Shown: positions 1 to 9,170, counted from the first letter of the stretch. The stretch is 64,000 nucleotides of DNA from Bradyrhizobium cenepequi (GCF_020329485.1 NZ_JAGKJI010000014.1:62001-126000), one strand, 5' to 3'. Notes: a model not told the origin generated them from the sequence alone. Translations and numbers: made by a program.

Positions 1-2
1 AC

Positions 3-1295
3 ATCACTGCCGACGTCGCAACCGTCATATCGGGCCTGCGTCATCCGACGCTTCGCAACAAGATGCGTGTTGGAACGTCGGTCGATCCGGCCCCACTCCC
101 CGATGGATTGGACCAGCATCGCGACCTGCCCCGATACGTGCAGGTTCAACCCGCAGTCCGCAATGCAGCCTTGCGCGTTGCCCAAGCGTCGTTGTCGCCG
201 TCGGAATTTGCCAAATTCTCGGACACGCTGCCGCAGCGTGCGCTGATCGGAGACATGCGCAATGACGAAAACCTCGTCGTCGCGCAATTTCATCTGAGCT
301 TCCTGCGATTTCACAACCGGGCCATCGACTTCCTCGAAAGCCACGACACCGGATGGATTCCGGATTTTGCATCGGCCCAGACCTTGACGCGGCTGCACTA
401 CCAATGGCTGGCCGTCGAAGGCTACCTGAAGGGCGTTTGCGATCCGGCCGTGGTGAACCGCGTCATCCAGGATCGGGCGTCCCATTTCTTCAAGTTCAGG
501 GCCGACTTCGATTCGCGGCGGCAAAACACCAGGCTCGGCAACGCGCTGCCGCTTGAATTCTCCGTGGCCGCTTACCGCTTCGGTCATTCGATGGTGCGAG
601 GCGCCTACGACTTCAACAAGAACTTTGGGCCGGAAGCGGGAATAGCTCCAAGAGCGACCCTCGACCAGCTATTCGAGTTCACCGGCGGCGGCGGCGCGAT
701 CGACTCCAGCAAGCGCCTGCCGAAGATCTGGGTGATCGACTGGGCACGCTTTGTCGATGCGTCAGCACCGCCGCGCGTTGCCCGGAAGATCGACACCGCG
801 CTGGCTCCGCCTCTGAACGAGATGGTCAAGGAAGGCAATGACGAGACCGACCCGCAGCTGAAGGCGCTGTTCAAAAGTCTCGCGCGCCGCAATCTCCGCC
901 GCGGGTACAATCTGAGGCTTCCCACCGGTCAGGCTCTCCACAGTCACCTCAGGCAGACCGGCGCGGTTCAATCGGCTCCGATTGCCGACGTATCCGCCAT
1001 CTTCAATGCCAAGCCGACGCTGCGCGATTTCCTCAAGAACTCGCAGGCCAAGCTGCACGAGCGGACGCCGCTGTGGTTCTACGTCCTGGCCGAGGCGGAA
1101 AGCGGTGGCGGCAACCGGTTGGGCGAAGTCGGCAGCTTCCTGGTCGCCTCGACTTTCATCGGCGTTCTCCTCGCGGATCCCGATTCCGCGCTGTCGCGTG
1201 GGTTCCATCCGGACCAGAGTCCGCTGCGGATGGGTGACAACACGCCGATTGATTCGATTGCAAAGTGGATGCGTTTCGCAAGCGTCATGGAATAG
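3..1295 (+). CDS. Animal-type haem peroxidase family protein, 5' end outside window
   Basis: The frame is open from the first bases, so the N-terminus is missing. The segment with RNDENL followed by FLRFHNRAIDF and the later YRFGHSMVR block match the bacterial branch of the animal haem peroxidase superfamily (PF03098). The His in FGHSM is the expected proximal haem ligand. The GYNLRLPTGQ and PLWFYVLAEAE segments near the end also fit the family. The distal-histidine region lies before the window. These proteins bind haem and oxidise substrates with peroxide; the substrate here is unknown. The ATG at 63 is internal and should not be taken as the true start. Confidence 0.85.
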   Translation: MTADVATVISGLRHPTLRNKMRVGTSVDPAPLPDGLDQHRDLPRYVQVQPAVRNAALRVAQASLSPSEFAKFSDTLPQRALIGDMRNDENLVVAQFHLSFLRFHNRAIDFLESHDTGWIPDFASAQTLTRLHYQWLAVEGYLKGVCDPAVVNRVIQDRASHFFKFRADFDSRRQNTRLGNALPLEFSVAAYRFGHSMVRGAYDFNKNFGPEAGIAPRATLDQLFEFTGGGGAIDSSKRLPKIWVIDWARFVDASAPPRVARKIDTALAPPLNEMVKEGNDETDPQLKALFKSLARRNLRRGYNLRLPTGQALHSHLRQTGAVQSAPIADVSAIFNAKPTLRDFLKNSQAKLHERTPLWFYVLAEAESGGGNRLGEVGSFLVASTFIGVLLADPDSALSRGFHPDQSPLRMGDNTPIDSIAKWMRFASVME

Positions 1296-1308
1296 TCATG
1301 GAACTCAC

Positions 1309-1334
1309 GACCTCCCTCGCTTGCGGGGGAGGTC
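1309..1334. repeat. Hairpin just after the peroxidase gene, repeat-C-like
   Basis: GACCTCCC pairs with GGGAGGTC around a ten-base loop, 13 bases after the peroxidase stop. No T-run follows, so it is unlikely to be a plain intrinsic terminator. It resembles one arm of the longer element at 8185-8311. The remainder of 1296-1590 shows no other feature. Confidence 0.5.
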
Positions 1335-1590
1335 GGCCCACCCGCGCCGACTGAGGGAACTTGCTCGATTCGACCGACGCGGTTAGGCGGCTCCGCCATG
1401 CAGTCGCAGCAGATCATGTCCCTTCACCTTGAGATTTCTTGAAAATTTTAGTCGAGGCGAGACGGACCGGCCGATCGTGACGGCCCGCTGATCACTTGTG
1501 GACGCGCGGTTCCGTCGTGACAAGCGCCATTAAAATGACGACAATCCGCCCAACTCTCTCGCTGGTTCGATTCTGGCTGGGATTGCCGCT

Positions 1591-2229
1591 GTGACCGCCT
1601 CGCGTTTGTTGATGTTCAGTGTTGCCGTCGCCGGCGCAGCAGCCGTGCTTGCGCCCGCGCGCGTCGATGCGCAGTGGTGGCGCAGCACGCCGCGGGATTT
1701 CGAGGAGTGCGCCGACATCGCCGAGAAGGCGAAGACGAAGGAAGACAAGACGTCCCAGCTTGCCGAGTGCAACGCGAAATTCGCCGGGCGCCGCAAGCCG
1801 GGTGGCGGCTACACTTATTATGACTTCCTGCAGGATCGCTCATTCGACATCGCCGGCCCCAACCCCACGCCCGAAGAGCAGAAGAGGATCGACCAGGAAT
1901 ATGCCCGCTATCTGGAAAAGCAGCGCCGCGAAAGCATAACCGCGGCGCTCGCCTTGAAGCAGCAGCAGGAAGCGTTAGTGCAACAACAACCGCCAATGCA
2001 GCCGCCCGCGCAGCCGGGCATCAAGGCGACATTGCGGACCGAGACGGCGCGGGTGCCGGTGCCGGTGGCAAGCCCGGTCAAGCAGGCCGAACGCATCAGA
2101 GCCGCCAAATGCGCCAAGGACTCGTTCTCCTGCGACTGGCCGCGGCTCTCCGCGAGCTGGAACGAGTTCAAGAAGATTTTCGCGCCACAGCCGCCGGCGC
2201 CGTCCACCAAGCCAAAGCAGCGGAGCTGA
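1591..2229 (+). CDS. Exported hypothetical protein with Gln-rich helical middle
   Basis: This 212-residue protein begins at a GTG. A hydrophobic N-terminus ending near VDAQWW looks like a Sec signal peptide. After it comes a charged segment with two cysteines (ECADIAEK, AECNAKF), a Tyr-rich stretch (GGGYTYYDFLQD), then an alpha-helical Arg/Gln-rich region with QQQ runs and a basic C-terminus with two further cysteines. No catalytic motif is seen. The Shine-Dalgarno site is weak, and an internal ATG at 1612 is an alternative start. A periplasmic protein is likely; function unknown. Confidence 0.65.
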   Translation: MTASRLLMFSVAVAGAAAVLAPARVDAQWWRSTPRDFEECADIAEKAKTKEDKTSQLAECNAKFAGRRKPGGGYTYYDFLQDRSFDIAGPNPTPEEQKRIDQEYARYLEKQRRESITAALALKQQQEALVQQQPPMQPPAQPGIKATLRTETARVPVPVASPVKQAERIRAAKCAKDSFSCDWPRLSASWNEFKKIFAPQPPAPSTKPKQRS

Positions 2230-2364
2230 ATGCTCTAAAGCGCGATGAGATGAGGATGAATCATCATCGCGCTTTAGGTTATTGTTTGAGCATGATCTCC
2301 GCGCAAACGCTTCGCGTTTGTCGCGAGGGAAAACCGCTTCACACTTTTCCGGATCATGCTCTAG
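2230..2364. repeat. Dispersed palindromic repeat A, copy 1
   Basis: The element has an outer palindrome (AAAGCGCGATGA / TCATCGCGCTTT) followed by the core GCGCAAACGCTTCGCGTTTG, then GGGAAAACCG and CTTTTCCGGATCATGCTCTAG. The same core recurs near 13300, 39120 and 43000, in both orientations. It fills the gap between two convergent genes and its end supplies the TAG of the minus-strand gene at 2361. Confidence 0.85.
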
Positions 2365-2582
2365 CGCGAATGACGGCTGCGCTTGGCGCGGCGCGGCGCG
2401 ATCGGCTTGGGAGCAGGCGTAAATGGCTCAAAGGCCGGCACCGACCGTGCCGCGCGGCTCTCCTGCAATCGCGCGTCATAGCCCGGCGAGGGCACGACTG
2501 TCGGCGGCGCTGCATGGGAGGACGCGACTGAGCCGAGAGCCAGGGCTGCAACCAACCACAACACCGCGGAGATCCGTCTCAT
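2361..2582 (-). CDS. Small exported basic protein
   Basis: A 73-residue protein with a clear signal peptide (hydrophobic core WLVAALALGS, cleavage near SHAAPP), followed by a Pro-rich, strongly basic tail. A GGGAAG-like site lies a few bases before the ATG. The stop codon TAG is contributed by the edge of repeat A, so the reading frame may have been trimmed or extended by the repeat. No family recognised. Confidence 0.55.
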   Translation of the reverse strand: MRRISAVLWLVAALALGSVASSHAAPPTVVPSPGYDARLQESRAARSVPAFEPFTPAPKPIAPRRAKRSRHSR

Positions 2583-2641
2583 CGATCTTCCCTATCATGT
2601 CCGTGCTGAAATTCGCGCGGGATCGGCGCCTTTTCAAGACC

Positions 2642-3646
2642 TCAGCCGCGGATTTGCTCCGGCGTCAGCCCGGGCGAACCCTTGCCCGCCGCTTCGGCCT
2701 GCTTGACCAGTTCGACGATGCGTCGTGACAGCGGTGCCTTCAGCCCACGCCGTTCGGCGATGCCTGTGATGACGCCCTGCAGATAATCGATCTCGGTGCG
2801 GCGCCGGCGCTTGAGATCTTCCCACATCGAGGAGCGCGCCTCCGGATCGATCTTCATGGTGCGCCCGAGCAGTCCCTCGAAGATCGCATCAGGCAGCCGC
2901 AGCAGCGGCGGCATCAGGCTGGCCGGGATCGGTGTCGGCGACACCGGCTTGATACCTTCCGCCTTGATCGCAGCGAGTCCCTCCGCCATCTGGTCGGCAA
3001 ACAGCTTGCGCCAGCTTCGCTGCGCGAGCTGCCGGCGCAATGGGATGTCGGACAAAGCATTCAGCGCGTTGTTGAGATTGACGATCAGCTTGCCCCACTG
3101 CACGCTGTCGATGTTGTCGGTGGCGCGCATCGCAAGGCCCGGCACGGACAATCGTTGCGCGGTGCCCGCCGCGTCACGTTCGACGACGATCGCGCCGGAG
3201 GTCGAACGGTGGAACCTGCCCTCGCCGAACGCGACCACGTTGAACGGCACCATGCCGCCCAGCACCTTTCGCCCAGGCAAGCGCTGGCGCAACAGGTCGA
3301 CATTGCCGACGCCGTTTTGCAGGCTGACGATGACTGCATCTTGAGGCGCGTGCCTGGCGATGATGTCGGCCATGTCAGCGGTATCCGCGCTCTTGACCGT
3401 GACCAGCACCGCGTCGGCGTCGTTAAAAATCGAGGGATCGTCCGACAGCGCGATCTCGCTCGCGGTGAGCCTTTGCTCCGCCCCGTCAAAGCCGGTCAAC
3501 CGGAGCCCGTTACTCCTGATTTCATCGACCACGCGCGACCGCGCCAGCAGTGCTACCTTGCGGCCCGCAGCAGCCAGCATGCCGCCGACAAAACAACCGA
3601 TGCTGCCGGCGCCGGCAATCCCGATAGGTCGATCCAAAGCATTCAT
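2642..3646 (-). CDS. Ketopantoate reductase family protein (PanE/ApbA)
   Basis: A 334-residue NADPH-dependent dehydrogenase. The N-terminal Rossmann motif is GIAGAGSIGCFVGG (residues 8-21). The central VKSADTADM and SLQNGVGN segments and the Lys in VQWGKLIVNLNNALNAL are typical of 2-dehydropantoate 2-reductase. The C-terminal helical domain has SSMWEDLKRRRRTEIDYLQG, with the Glu expected to contact substrate. The family reduces ketopantoate to pantoate for CoA synthesis, but alphaproteobacteria often carry several paralogues with other substrates, so the exact substrate is uncertain. It is a single gene facing away from the YidB-like gene. Confidence 0.85.
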   Translation of the reverse strand: MNALDRPIGIAGAGSIGCFVGGMLAAAGRKVALLARSRVVDEIRSNGLRLTGFDGAEQRLTASEIALSDDPSIFNDADAVLVTVKSADTADMADIIARHAPQDAVIVSLQNGVGNVDLLRQRLPGRKVLGGMVPFNVVAFGEGRFHRSTSGAIVVERDAAGTAQRLSVPGLAMRATDNIDSVQWGKLIVNLNNALNALSDIPLRRQLAQRSWRKLFADQMAEGLAAIKAEGIKPVSPTPIPASLMPPLLRLPDAIFEGLLGRTMKIDPEARSSMWEDLKRRRRTEIDYLQGVITGIAERRGLKAPLSRRIVELVKQAEAAGKGSPGLTPEQIRG

Positions 3647-3791
3647 CCGCCGTTCAACCTCGCGACCATAATCGATAGCAGAGTTGGCGTTTTGTGCCTA
3701 CCGAACGGGAGCGCAGCTTGCGGCCGTGCCTTGTAACCGTCATGGGCGGCCGTTATGTTTTCGGCGCGGGGCAGATACGCGGGAGAAAACG

Positions 3792-4391
3792 ATGGGTTTA
3801 CTCGACGTACTCAACGGCATGCAGAATGGCCCGCGCGGGCCCAGCACGCCGAGCTCTGAATCCGAATCCGACAAGGGCGGCATGTCGCCAATGACCATGG
3901 CCATCCTGGCACTGCTGGCCTGGAAGGCGGTCAAGCATTTCTCCAACCAGCCCGGCGAAGCCTCACGGCAGGCGCCGGCTCCGACACCTGCTCCCCCGCC
4001 CGGCAATGTCGTCACCGCAGGCCTGCCCGGTGGGGCCGCCGGAGGTGGACTGAGCGATCTGCTCAAGGGCGGCCTCGGCGGACTGCTCGCGGGCGGCGCT
4101 GCCGGCACTGTCCTCAGCGGCGGGCTCGGCGATCTCCTCAAGCAATTCCAGGACAAGGGCCTTGGCGACCACGCCGATTCCTGGGTCAGCAACGGCCCGA
4201 ACAAGCAGGTGGCGCCGGGCGATCTCGCCAATGCGCTGGGTGCCGACCAGATCGACCAGATCTCCGCACAAAGCGGCTTGTCGCGCAATGACTTGCTCCG
4301 CGGCTTGAGCCAGTATTTGCCCGACGCGATCAACCACCTGACGCCAGATGGCCGATTGCCGAACGACGACGAAGTGTCGAGGCGGATCTGA
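3792..4391 (+). CDS. YidB family protein (DUF937)
   Basis: 199 residues. The start at MGLLDVLNGM is preferred over an in-frame upstream start at 3684 because a GGGAGA site precedes it and the upstream residues do not look like the family. The N-terminus includes MSPMTMAILALLAWKAVKHF, followed by a Pro-rich linker and a Gly-rich segment (LLKGGLGGLLAGGAAG). The C-terminal half has DHADSWVSNGPNKQVAPGDLANALG, characteristic of YidB/DUF937 proteins. Function unknown. It lies 23 bases upstream of a YeaQ-like membrane protein and is probably co-transcribed with it. Confidence 0.8.
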   Translation: MGLLDVLNGMQNGPRGPSTPSSESESDKGGMSPMTMAILALLAWKAVKHFSNQPGEASRQAPAPTPAPPPGNVVTAGLPGGAAGGGLSDLLKGGLGGLLAGGAAGTVLSGGLGDLLKQFQDKGLGDHADSWVSNGPNKQVAPGDLANALGADQIDQISAQSGLSRNDLLRGLSQYLPDAINHLTPDGRLPNDDEVSRRI

Positions 4392-4414
4392 CGTTTCAGG
4401 AAAGGACGCCAGCC

Positions 4415-4693
4415 ATGAGCGGCATCTTGTGGATCGTCGTCGTCGGCTTCGTCGCCGGCATTATCGCGCGGATTCTTTCGCCGGGCCCGAACAACCCGAG
4501 CGGGTTCATCCTGACCACGGTGCTCGGGATCGCCGGGGCTTTCCTCGCGACCTGGGTGGGCCAGGCCATCGGCCACTACGGTCCCGAGCAGGGCGCCGGC
4601 TTCATCACCGCCACGATCGGCGCGCTGGTGGTGCTGTTCATCTGGAACCGGCTGGTGGCCCGTGGGATCATCTCCGATCCCGGCGGGCGATAG
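4415..4693 (+). CDS. GlsB/YeaQ/YmgE family membrane protein
   Basis: A 92-residue protein of three predicted membrane helices with the Gly-rich pattern of the transglycosylase-associated (PF04226) family: WIVVVGFVAGIIARIL at the start, LTTVLGIAGAFLATWVGQ in the middle and a final ATIGALVVLFIWNRLV. An AGGAAAGGA site precedes the ATG. The family is often stress-inducible; its biochemical role is unknown despite the historical name. Confidence 0.85.
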   Translation: MSGILWIVVVGFVAGIIARILSPGPNNPSGFILTTVLGIAGAFLATWVGQAIGHYGPEQGAGFITATIGALVVLFIWNRLVARGIISDPGGR

Positions 4694-4719
4694 CGGCGGT
4701 CGTCGACTTCGTCATTGCG

Positions 4720-4801
4720 GTAGGGTGGGCAAAGCGCAGCGTGCCCACCGTTGAGCATTTCGTTCGTGGTGGTGGGCACGCTTCGCTTTGCCCACCCTAC
4801 G
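4720..4801. repeat. Dispersed palindromic repeat B, copy 1
   Basis: Long inverted repeat: GTAGGGTGGGCAAAGCGCAG at one end and CTTCGCTTTGCCCACCCTAC at the other, with GTGCCCACC/GGTGGGCAC inside. It would fold into one long hairpin. Further copies are at 9171-9250 and, truncated, at 60010-60068. It sits between convergent genes. Confidence 0.85.
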
Positions 4802-4852
4802 CTTCTCTCGCAATGACAGCGCAAGAGGCTTCATCATCCTCGGCTCGGCGGT

Positions 4853-5635
4853 TTACGAAATCAGATGCATCCCCGCATCCATACGCACGCACTCGCCGGT
4901 CATGTTGCTCGAGGCCGGCGTCGCCAGGAAGCAGACGAGCTGCGCGATGTCCTCCGCCGTTGACGCGACCTTCAGCGGCACCCTCGCCACGACAGCATCG
5001 CGCACCTGCTTGGCGCCGGCTTCCCCGCGGCCCTTGGTGAACCAGGGCGTATCGATATAGCCCGGACAGACCGTGTTGACGCGAATGAGCGGCGCGAGCG
5101 CGCGAGACAGCGACAGTGTCATGGTGTTGAGCGCGCCCTTGCTTGCGGCATAGGCAACCGAGGAGCCGACGCCGGAGATGCCCGCGACCGACGAGACATT
5201 CACCACCGCCGAGGCGCGACCCGACGCTTTCGCGGCGGCTTCAAGCAGCGAGCGGCTTGCGCGCACCATCTGGAACGGCCCGATCGTGTTCACCGCATAG
5301 ATGCGCTGGAAGTCTTCCGCCGAGAGCCCGTCAAGATTGTCGTGCGCCACATGCTTGGTGGTGCCGGCATTGTTGATCAGCGCGTCCAGCCTGCCCCAGG
5401 ACGCCGCGGCGGCAGCGATCCTGCGGCAGTCTTCGTCGCGCGAGACGTCGCCCTGCACCACCACGACCTCGGCGCCGGCGCTGCGGCAGAGATCGGCGGT
5501 CTCTTCGGCTTCCTTCTTGCTGTTGGAATAGTTGACGACGACGCGCCCGCCGCCCTTGGCCAGGATCTGCGCGGTCGCGGCCCCGAGGCCGGACGCCGAG
5601 CCCGTTACGATCGCATACAAACCATCCTTCGACAT
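4853..5635 (-). CDS. SDR family oxidoreductase
   Basis: 260 residues starting at MSKDGLYAIVTGS; GAGGGAG precedes this ATG, while an upstream in-frame extension runs through non-coding sequence. Features of a classical short-chain dehydrogenase: cofactor motif TGSASGLGAA, NNAG in DALINNAGTT, catalytic Ser in VNVSSVAG, and Tyr-x-x-x-Lys in VAYAASKGAL. PGYIDTPW follows the active site and the C-terminus carries the usual TGECVRMDAGM. It faces away from an acyl-CoA dehydrogenase operon, so a hydroxyacyl or ketoacyl oxidoreductase is plausible, but the substrate cannot be read from sequence. Confidence 0.88.
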   Translation of the reverse strand: MSKDGLYAIVTGSASGLGAATAQILAKGGGRVVVNYSNSKKEAEETADLCRSAGAEVVVVQGDVSRDEDCRRIAAAAASWGRLDALINNAGTTKHVAHDNLDGLSAEDFQRIYAVNTIGPFQMVRASRSLLEAAAKASGRASAVVNVSSVAGISGVGSSVAYAASKGALNTMTLSLSRALAPLIRVNTVCPGYIDTPWFTKGRGEAGAKQVRDAVVARVPLKVASTAEDIAQLVCFLATPASSNMTGECVRMDAGMHLIS

Positions 5636-5904
5636 CAGCACTCCCTCTTGCTTTGCGCTCAAATATTCTGGGTTGGCATACCATATCGTGCGGCAACCGC
5701 GACAAGCCAAAACTCCGTTGCGCGGAAATTCAATTTCCCTTGGTGGACCAGCGGCAGGCCCATGCCGCTGCCGCAAGCGGCCCTGCGGACAGCGCTTGTC
5801 ATGGCTATGGCTTTTCCGCATCATAAAGCGCAAGAACACAATGCACTTGGCGCGACAGTTTGGCGCGTCCGAGACGTGCCAAATTCCATAGCTTGAGGAA
5901 CGCC

Positions 5905-6969
5905 GTGGCGGAGAGTGAGAATATCGTCGTCGAGACCGCAGAGAAGATCTTTGCCGATCTCGCCGACGCGCAGACCATCAACAGTGACAAAACGGGAAGC
6001 TGGAAAGCGCCGCTGTGGCAGGCGCTGAGCGAGGCCGGCCTGCCGCTCGCCTGGGTGCCGGACGATCTCGGCGGCTCCGGCGCGAGTCTCGCCGATGGCT
6101 TTGCCGTGCTCAACGCCGCCGGCCGGTTTGCGATCGCCGTTCCGCTCGCCGAGACCATGCTGGCGGGCTGGCTGCTCGCGCAAGCGAAGATCGCCTCCCC
6201 CGACGGCGAGATGACGGTGGTGCCCGCGAGCCCGAAAGATCGCATCACGCTCAACGTCGATGGCAGCCTGTCCGGCCGTGCGCGCGGCGTGCCGTTTGCT
6301 AAATCGGCAAGACATTTCGCGGTGCTGGCGCATGGCAATGACGGCATCTCGATCGCGTTGGTCGATGCCGCCAAGGGCCGGATCGAGGCCGGCATAAATG
6401 TCGGCTACGACAACTCGGATACGCTGACGCTGGACAAGGTCGAGCCAATCGCGATCAAGCCGGCGCCGAAAGGCTTCGACCAGTCCACGCTGATGCTGAT
6501 GGGCGGCGTGGTCCGCAGCCTGCAGATCGCGGGCGCGCTGGAATCGATGCTCGACATCTCCGTGCGCTATTCCAACGAGCGCGTCGCCTTCGAGAAGAAG
6601 ATCTCGAAATTCCAGGCAGTGCAGCACAATCTCGCGCGCCTTGCTGGCGAATCCGCCGCCGCGCTCGCGGCCGCAACCTCCGCCGCCGACGCGATCGCGA
6701 ATGCGACCTCCTTCGACGATGCGGTGTACCTCGAAGCAGCGTCCGCCAAGATCCGCTGTGCGGAAGCGGCCGAGAAAGGCGGCGCCATCGCGCACCAGGT
6801 GCATGGCGCAATCGGCTTCACCATCGAGCACATCCTGCACCGCTATTCGCTGCGTGCGCTGGCCTGGCGCGACGATTTCGGCTCCGAAAGCCATTGGGCG
6901 GTCGAACTAGGCAAGCGCGTCGCCGCCAGAGGCGCCGACGAATTGTGGCCGCTGGTGGCCTCGCGCTGA
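5905..6969 (+). CDS. Acyl-CoA dehydrogenase family protein, smaller partner
   Basis: 354 residues from a GTG at 5905, which has TTGAGGAA eight bases upstream; the ATG at 5860 lacks a site. The N-terminal helical domain includes LPLAWVPDDLGGSG, the C-terminal domain has KISKFQAVQHNLAR and VHGAIGFTIEHILHRYSLRA, typical of acyl-CoA dehydrogenases that bind FAD. The central beta domain is degenerate compared with the next gene. It lies 16 bases before a full-length homologue. Such small/large pairs form alpha2-beta2 enzymes in known steroid- and side-chain-degrading operons; the same arrangement here is inference. Confidence 0.85.
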   Translation: MAESENIVVETAEKIFADLADAQTINSDKTGSWKAPLWQALSEAGLPLAWVPDDLGGSGASLADGFAVLNAAGRFAIAVPLAETMLAGWLLAQAKIASPDGEMTVVPASPKDRITLNVDGSLSGRARGVPFAKSARHFAVLAHGNDGISIALVDAAKGRIEAGINVGYDNSDTLTLDKVEPIAIKPAPKGFDQSTLMLMGGVVRSLQIAGALESMLDISVRYSNERVAFEKKISKFQAVQHNLARLAGESAAALAAATSAADAIANATSFDDAVYLEAASAKIRCAEAAEKGGAIAHQVHGAIGFTIEHILHRYSLRALAWRDDFGSESHWAVELGKRVAARGADELWPLVASR

Positions 6970-6985
6970 CATCAGGGAAAGAGCC

Positions 6986-8146
6986 ATGACCGCAGCCCTT
7001 CGTTTCGATCCGATCCGCCTGCCGGCTGAATGCGAGCAATTGCGCAAGGAAGTGCGCGCCTTCCTCGCCGAAGAGATCGCCGCCGGCACCTTTGATCCCA
7101 ACAAGCCCAACCGCGAAGACACCGACGCACCGGAATTCTCGCGCCGCGTCGGCGCCAAGGGCTGGCTCGGCATGACCTGGCCGAAGAAATATGGCGGCCA
7201 GGAGCGCTCGTTCCTGGAGCGCTATGTGGTGACCGAGGAGATGCGGGTCGCCAATGCGCCGACGCGGCGCTTCTTCGTCGCCGACCGCCAGAGCGGGCCG
7301 GTGCTGCTGAAATATGCGCCCGAGCATATCAAGATGGACATCCTGCCGCGCATCTGCCGCGGCGAGCTATGCTTTGCGATCGGCATGAGCGAGCCGAACT
7401 CAGGCTCGGATTTGTTTGCGGCGAAGACGCGCGCGACCAAGACCGATGGCGGCTATCTCATCAACGGCAGCAAGATCTGGACGTCATCGGCGCACATCGC
7501 CGACTACATGATCGCGATCTTCCGTACCTCGCTGCCGACCAAGGAAAATCGCCGCCATGGCCTGACCCAGTTCCTGGTCAAGATGAAGCAGCCGGGCATT
7601 GAGGTGAACCCGATCGGCCAGATCACCGGGCAGTCCGAATTCAACGAAGTCGTCTTCACCGACTATTTCGTGCCCGACGATCACGTGCTGGGCGAAATCG
7701 ACGGCGCCTGGAAGCAGGCGACGAGCGAGCTCGCCTATGAGCGCAGCGGCCCCGAGCGCTTCCTCGAGACCTATTACGTGCTGACCGAGCTCGTGCGCGC
7801 CGTCGGCGACAAGCCGGACACCCGCAGCGCCGAAGGCATCGGCCGCCTGGTGGCGCAGCTTCACACCATGCGTCGCATGTCGGTCTCGGTCGCAGGCATG
7901 CTGCAGGCCGGCAAGGAGCCGGTGGTAGAAGCGTCTATCGTCAAGGACATCGGCACGGTGTGGGAGCAGCAACTGCCGCATCGCGTCCGCGACCTCGCCG
8001 CCTTCGTCGAGGAGACCGCCTCAAACCGCGAGACGCTGGAGAAGCAGCTCGAGTTCGCGCTTCGGACGGCGCCGAAACTGACGATCCAGGGCGGCACCAC
8101 TGAAGTGCTCCGCGGCATCATCGCCCGCGGGCTTGGTCTGCGCTAG
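6986..8146 (+). CDS. Acyl-CoA dehydrogenase, larger partner
   Basis: 386 residues. Family motifs in order: GWLGMTWPKKYGGQ, CFAIGMSEPNSGSD for flavin/substrate contact, GSKIWTSSAHIADY, then ELAYERSGPERF and a C-terminal IQGGTTEVLRGIIARGLGL. GGGAAAGAGCC precedes the ATG. It should use FAD to introduce an alpha-beta double bond into an acyl-CoA and pass electrons to ETF. It is co-directional with the preceding paralogue and with the crotonase at 8348, though a repeat element separates it from the latter. Confidence 0.9.
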   Translation: MTAALRFDPIRLPAECEQLRKEVRAFLAEEIAAGTFDPNKPNREDTDAPEFSRRVGAKGWLGMTWPKKYGGQERSFLERYVVTEEMRVANAPTRRFFVADRQSGPVLLKYAPEHIKMDILPRICRGELCFAIGMSEPNSGSDLFAAKTRATKTDGGYLINGSKIWTSSAHIADYMIAIFRTSLPTKENRRHGLTQFLVKMKQPGIEVNPIGQITGQSEFNEVVFTDYFVPDDHVLGEIDGAWKQATSELAYERSGPERFLETYYVLTELVRAVGDKPDTRSAEGIGRLVAQLHTMRRMSVSVAGMLQAGKEPVVEASIVKDIGTVWEQQLPHRVRDLAAFVEETASNRETLEKQLEFALRTAPKLTIQGGTTEVLRGIIARGLGLR

Positions 8147-8184
8147 CTTGCTTGTGGGTCGCACGATCGAGCCAAGCGCACCGT

Positions 8185-8311
8185 CTACCTCTCCCATGGG
8201 GAGAGGTCGATTTGCGCCAGCAAATCGGGTGAGGGGTTGCGCTCTCTCGAGAGACCTGAACCCCTCACCCGGCGCTCCGCGCCGACCTCTCCCTATGGGA
8301 GAGGTGAGCTG
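8185..8311. repeat. Dispersed repeat C, copy 1
   Basis: Starts with CTACCTCTCCC and ends with GGGAGAGGT, with inner pairs such as GGGTGAGGGGTTG / CAACCCCTCACCC-like segments. A related element occupies 59799-59969. It lies inside an apparent operon and could fold into a large hairpin in the transcript. Confidence 0.8.
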
Positions 8312-8347
8312 CCGCACTGAGATATTGAGTTATATTGGAGACCAAAG

Positions 8348-9148
8348 ATGAGCAAATACACCGATATCGGCGTCGAGAAGCAGGGCCACGTCGGCCTGAT
8401 CGAGATCCGCAAACCACCGTTGAATTTCTTCGACGTCGCGCTGATCAACCAGATCGCGGACGCGCTGGAGGAGTTCGATCGCGACATCGAGATCCGCTCG
8501 AGCGTGCTCGCCGCGCAAGGCAAGGCATTCTGCGCCGGCGCCAATTTCAGCGATCCGGCGCGACAGGAGCAGGAAGAGCGCGCGGCCTCCGATCCGGCCG
8601 TCAATCTGCCGATCAACCATCTCTATGTGCAGGCGGTGCGCATCTTCCGCAACAAGAAGCCGATCGTCGCCGCCGTCCATGGTGCCGCCATCGGCGGTGG
8701 ACTCGGACTTGCCGTCTCCGCGGACTTCCGCGTCACCTGCCCCGAAGCGCGCTTCTCCGCGAACTTCACCAAGCTCGGCTTCCATCCCGGCTTCGGACTG
8801 ACGTTCACGCTGCCCGAGCTGATCGGCAAGAACAACGCGGAATTGATGTTCTACACCAGCCGCCGCGTCACCGGCGAGGAAGCCTATCGCTGGGGGCTCG
8901 CCAACGTGCTGGTCCCACAGGACCAGGTCCGGTCCGAGGCGCTGAAGCTCGCGCAGGAGATCGCCGAATGCTCCCCGCTCGGCCTCGTCTCCACCCGCGC
9001 CACCATGCGCGGCGACCTCGCCGATCGCGTGCTCGCCGCCACCAACCATGAACTGGTCGAGCAGACCAAGCTGCGCGCTACGGAAGATTTCAAGGAAGGC
9101 GTCAAAGCCACCGCCGAGCGCCGCGTCGCGAACTTCAAGGGACGTTAA
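8348..9148 (+). CDS. Enoyl-CoA hydratase/isomerase family protein
   Basis: 266-residue crotonase-fold protein. Landmarks: RKPPLNFFDVALINQ near the N-terminus, the oxyanion-hole segments KAFCAGANFSD and AAVHGAAIGGGLGLAVSADFRV, and FTKLGFHPGFGLTF. The position that carries the first catalytic Glu in classical hydratases (the QPE segment) reads NFT here, whereas a Glu is kept further on in KNNAELMF. The reaction may therefore differ from plain hydration. It is the last gene of the acyl-CoA operon, and GGAGACCAAAG precedes the ATG. Confidence 0.88.
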   Translation: MSKYTDIGVEKQGHVGLIEIRKPPLNFFDVALINQIADALEEFDRDIEIRSSVLAAQGKAFCAGANFSDPARQEQEERAASDPAVNLPINHLYVQAVRIFRNKKPIVAAVHGAAIGGGLGLAVSADFRVTCPEARFSANFTKLGFHPGFGLTFTLPELIGKNNAELMFYTSRRVTGEEAYRWGLANVLVPQDQVRSEALKLAQEIAECSPLGLVSTRATMRGDLADRVLAATNHELVEQTKLRATEDFKEGVKATAERRVANFKGR

Positions 9149-9170
9149 CGCGCTGCTTGCGCCGATGCGC

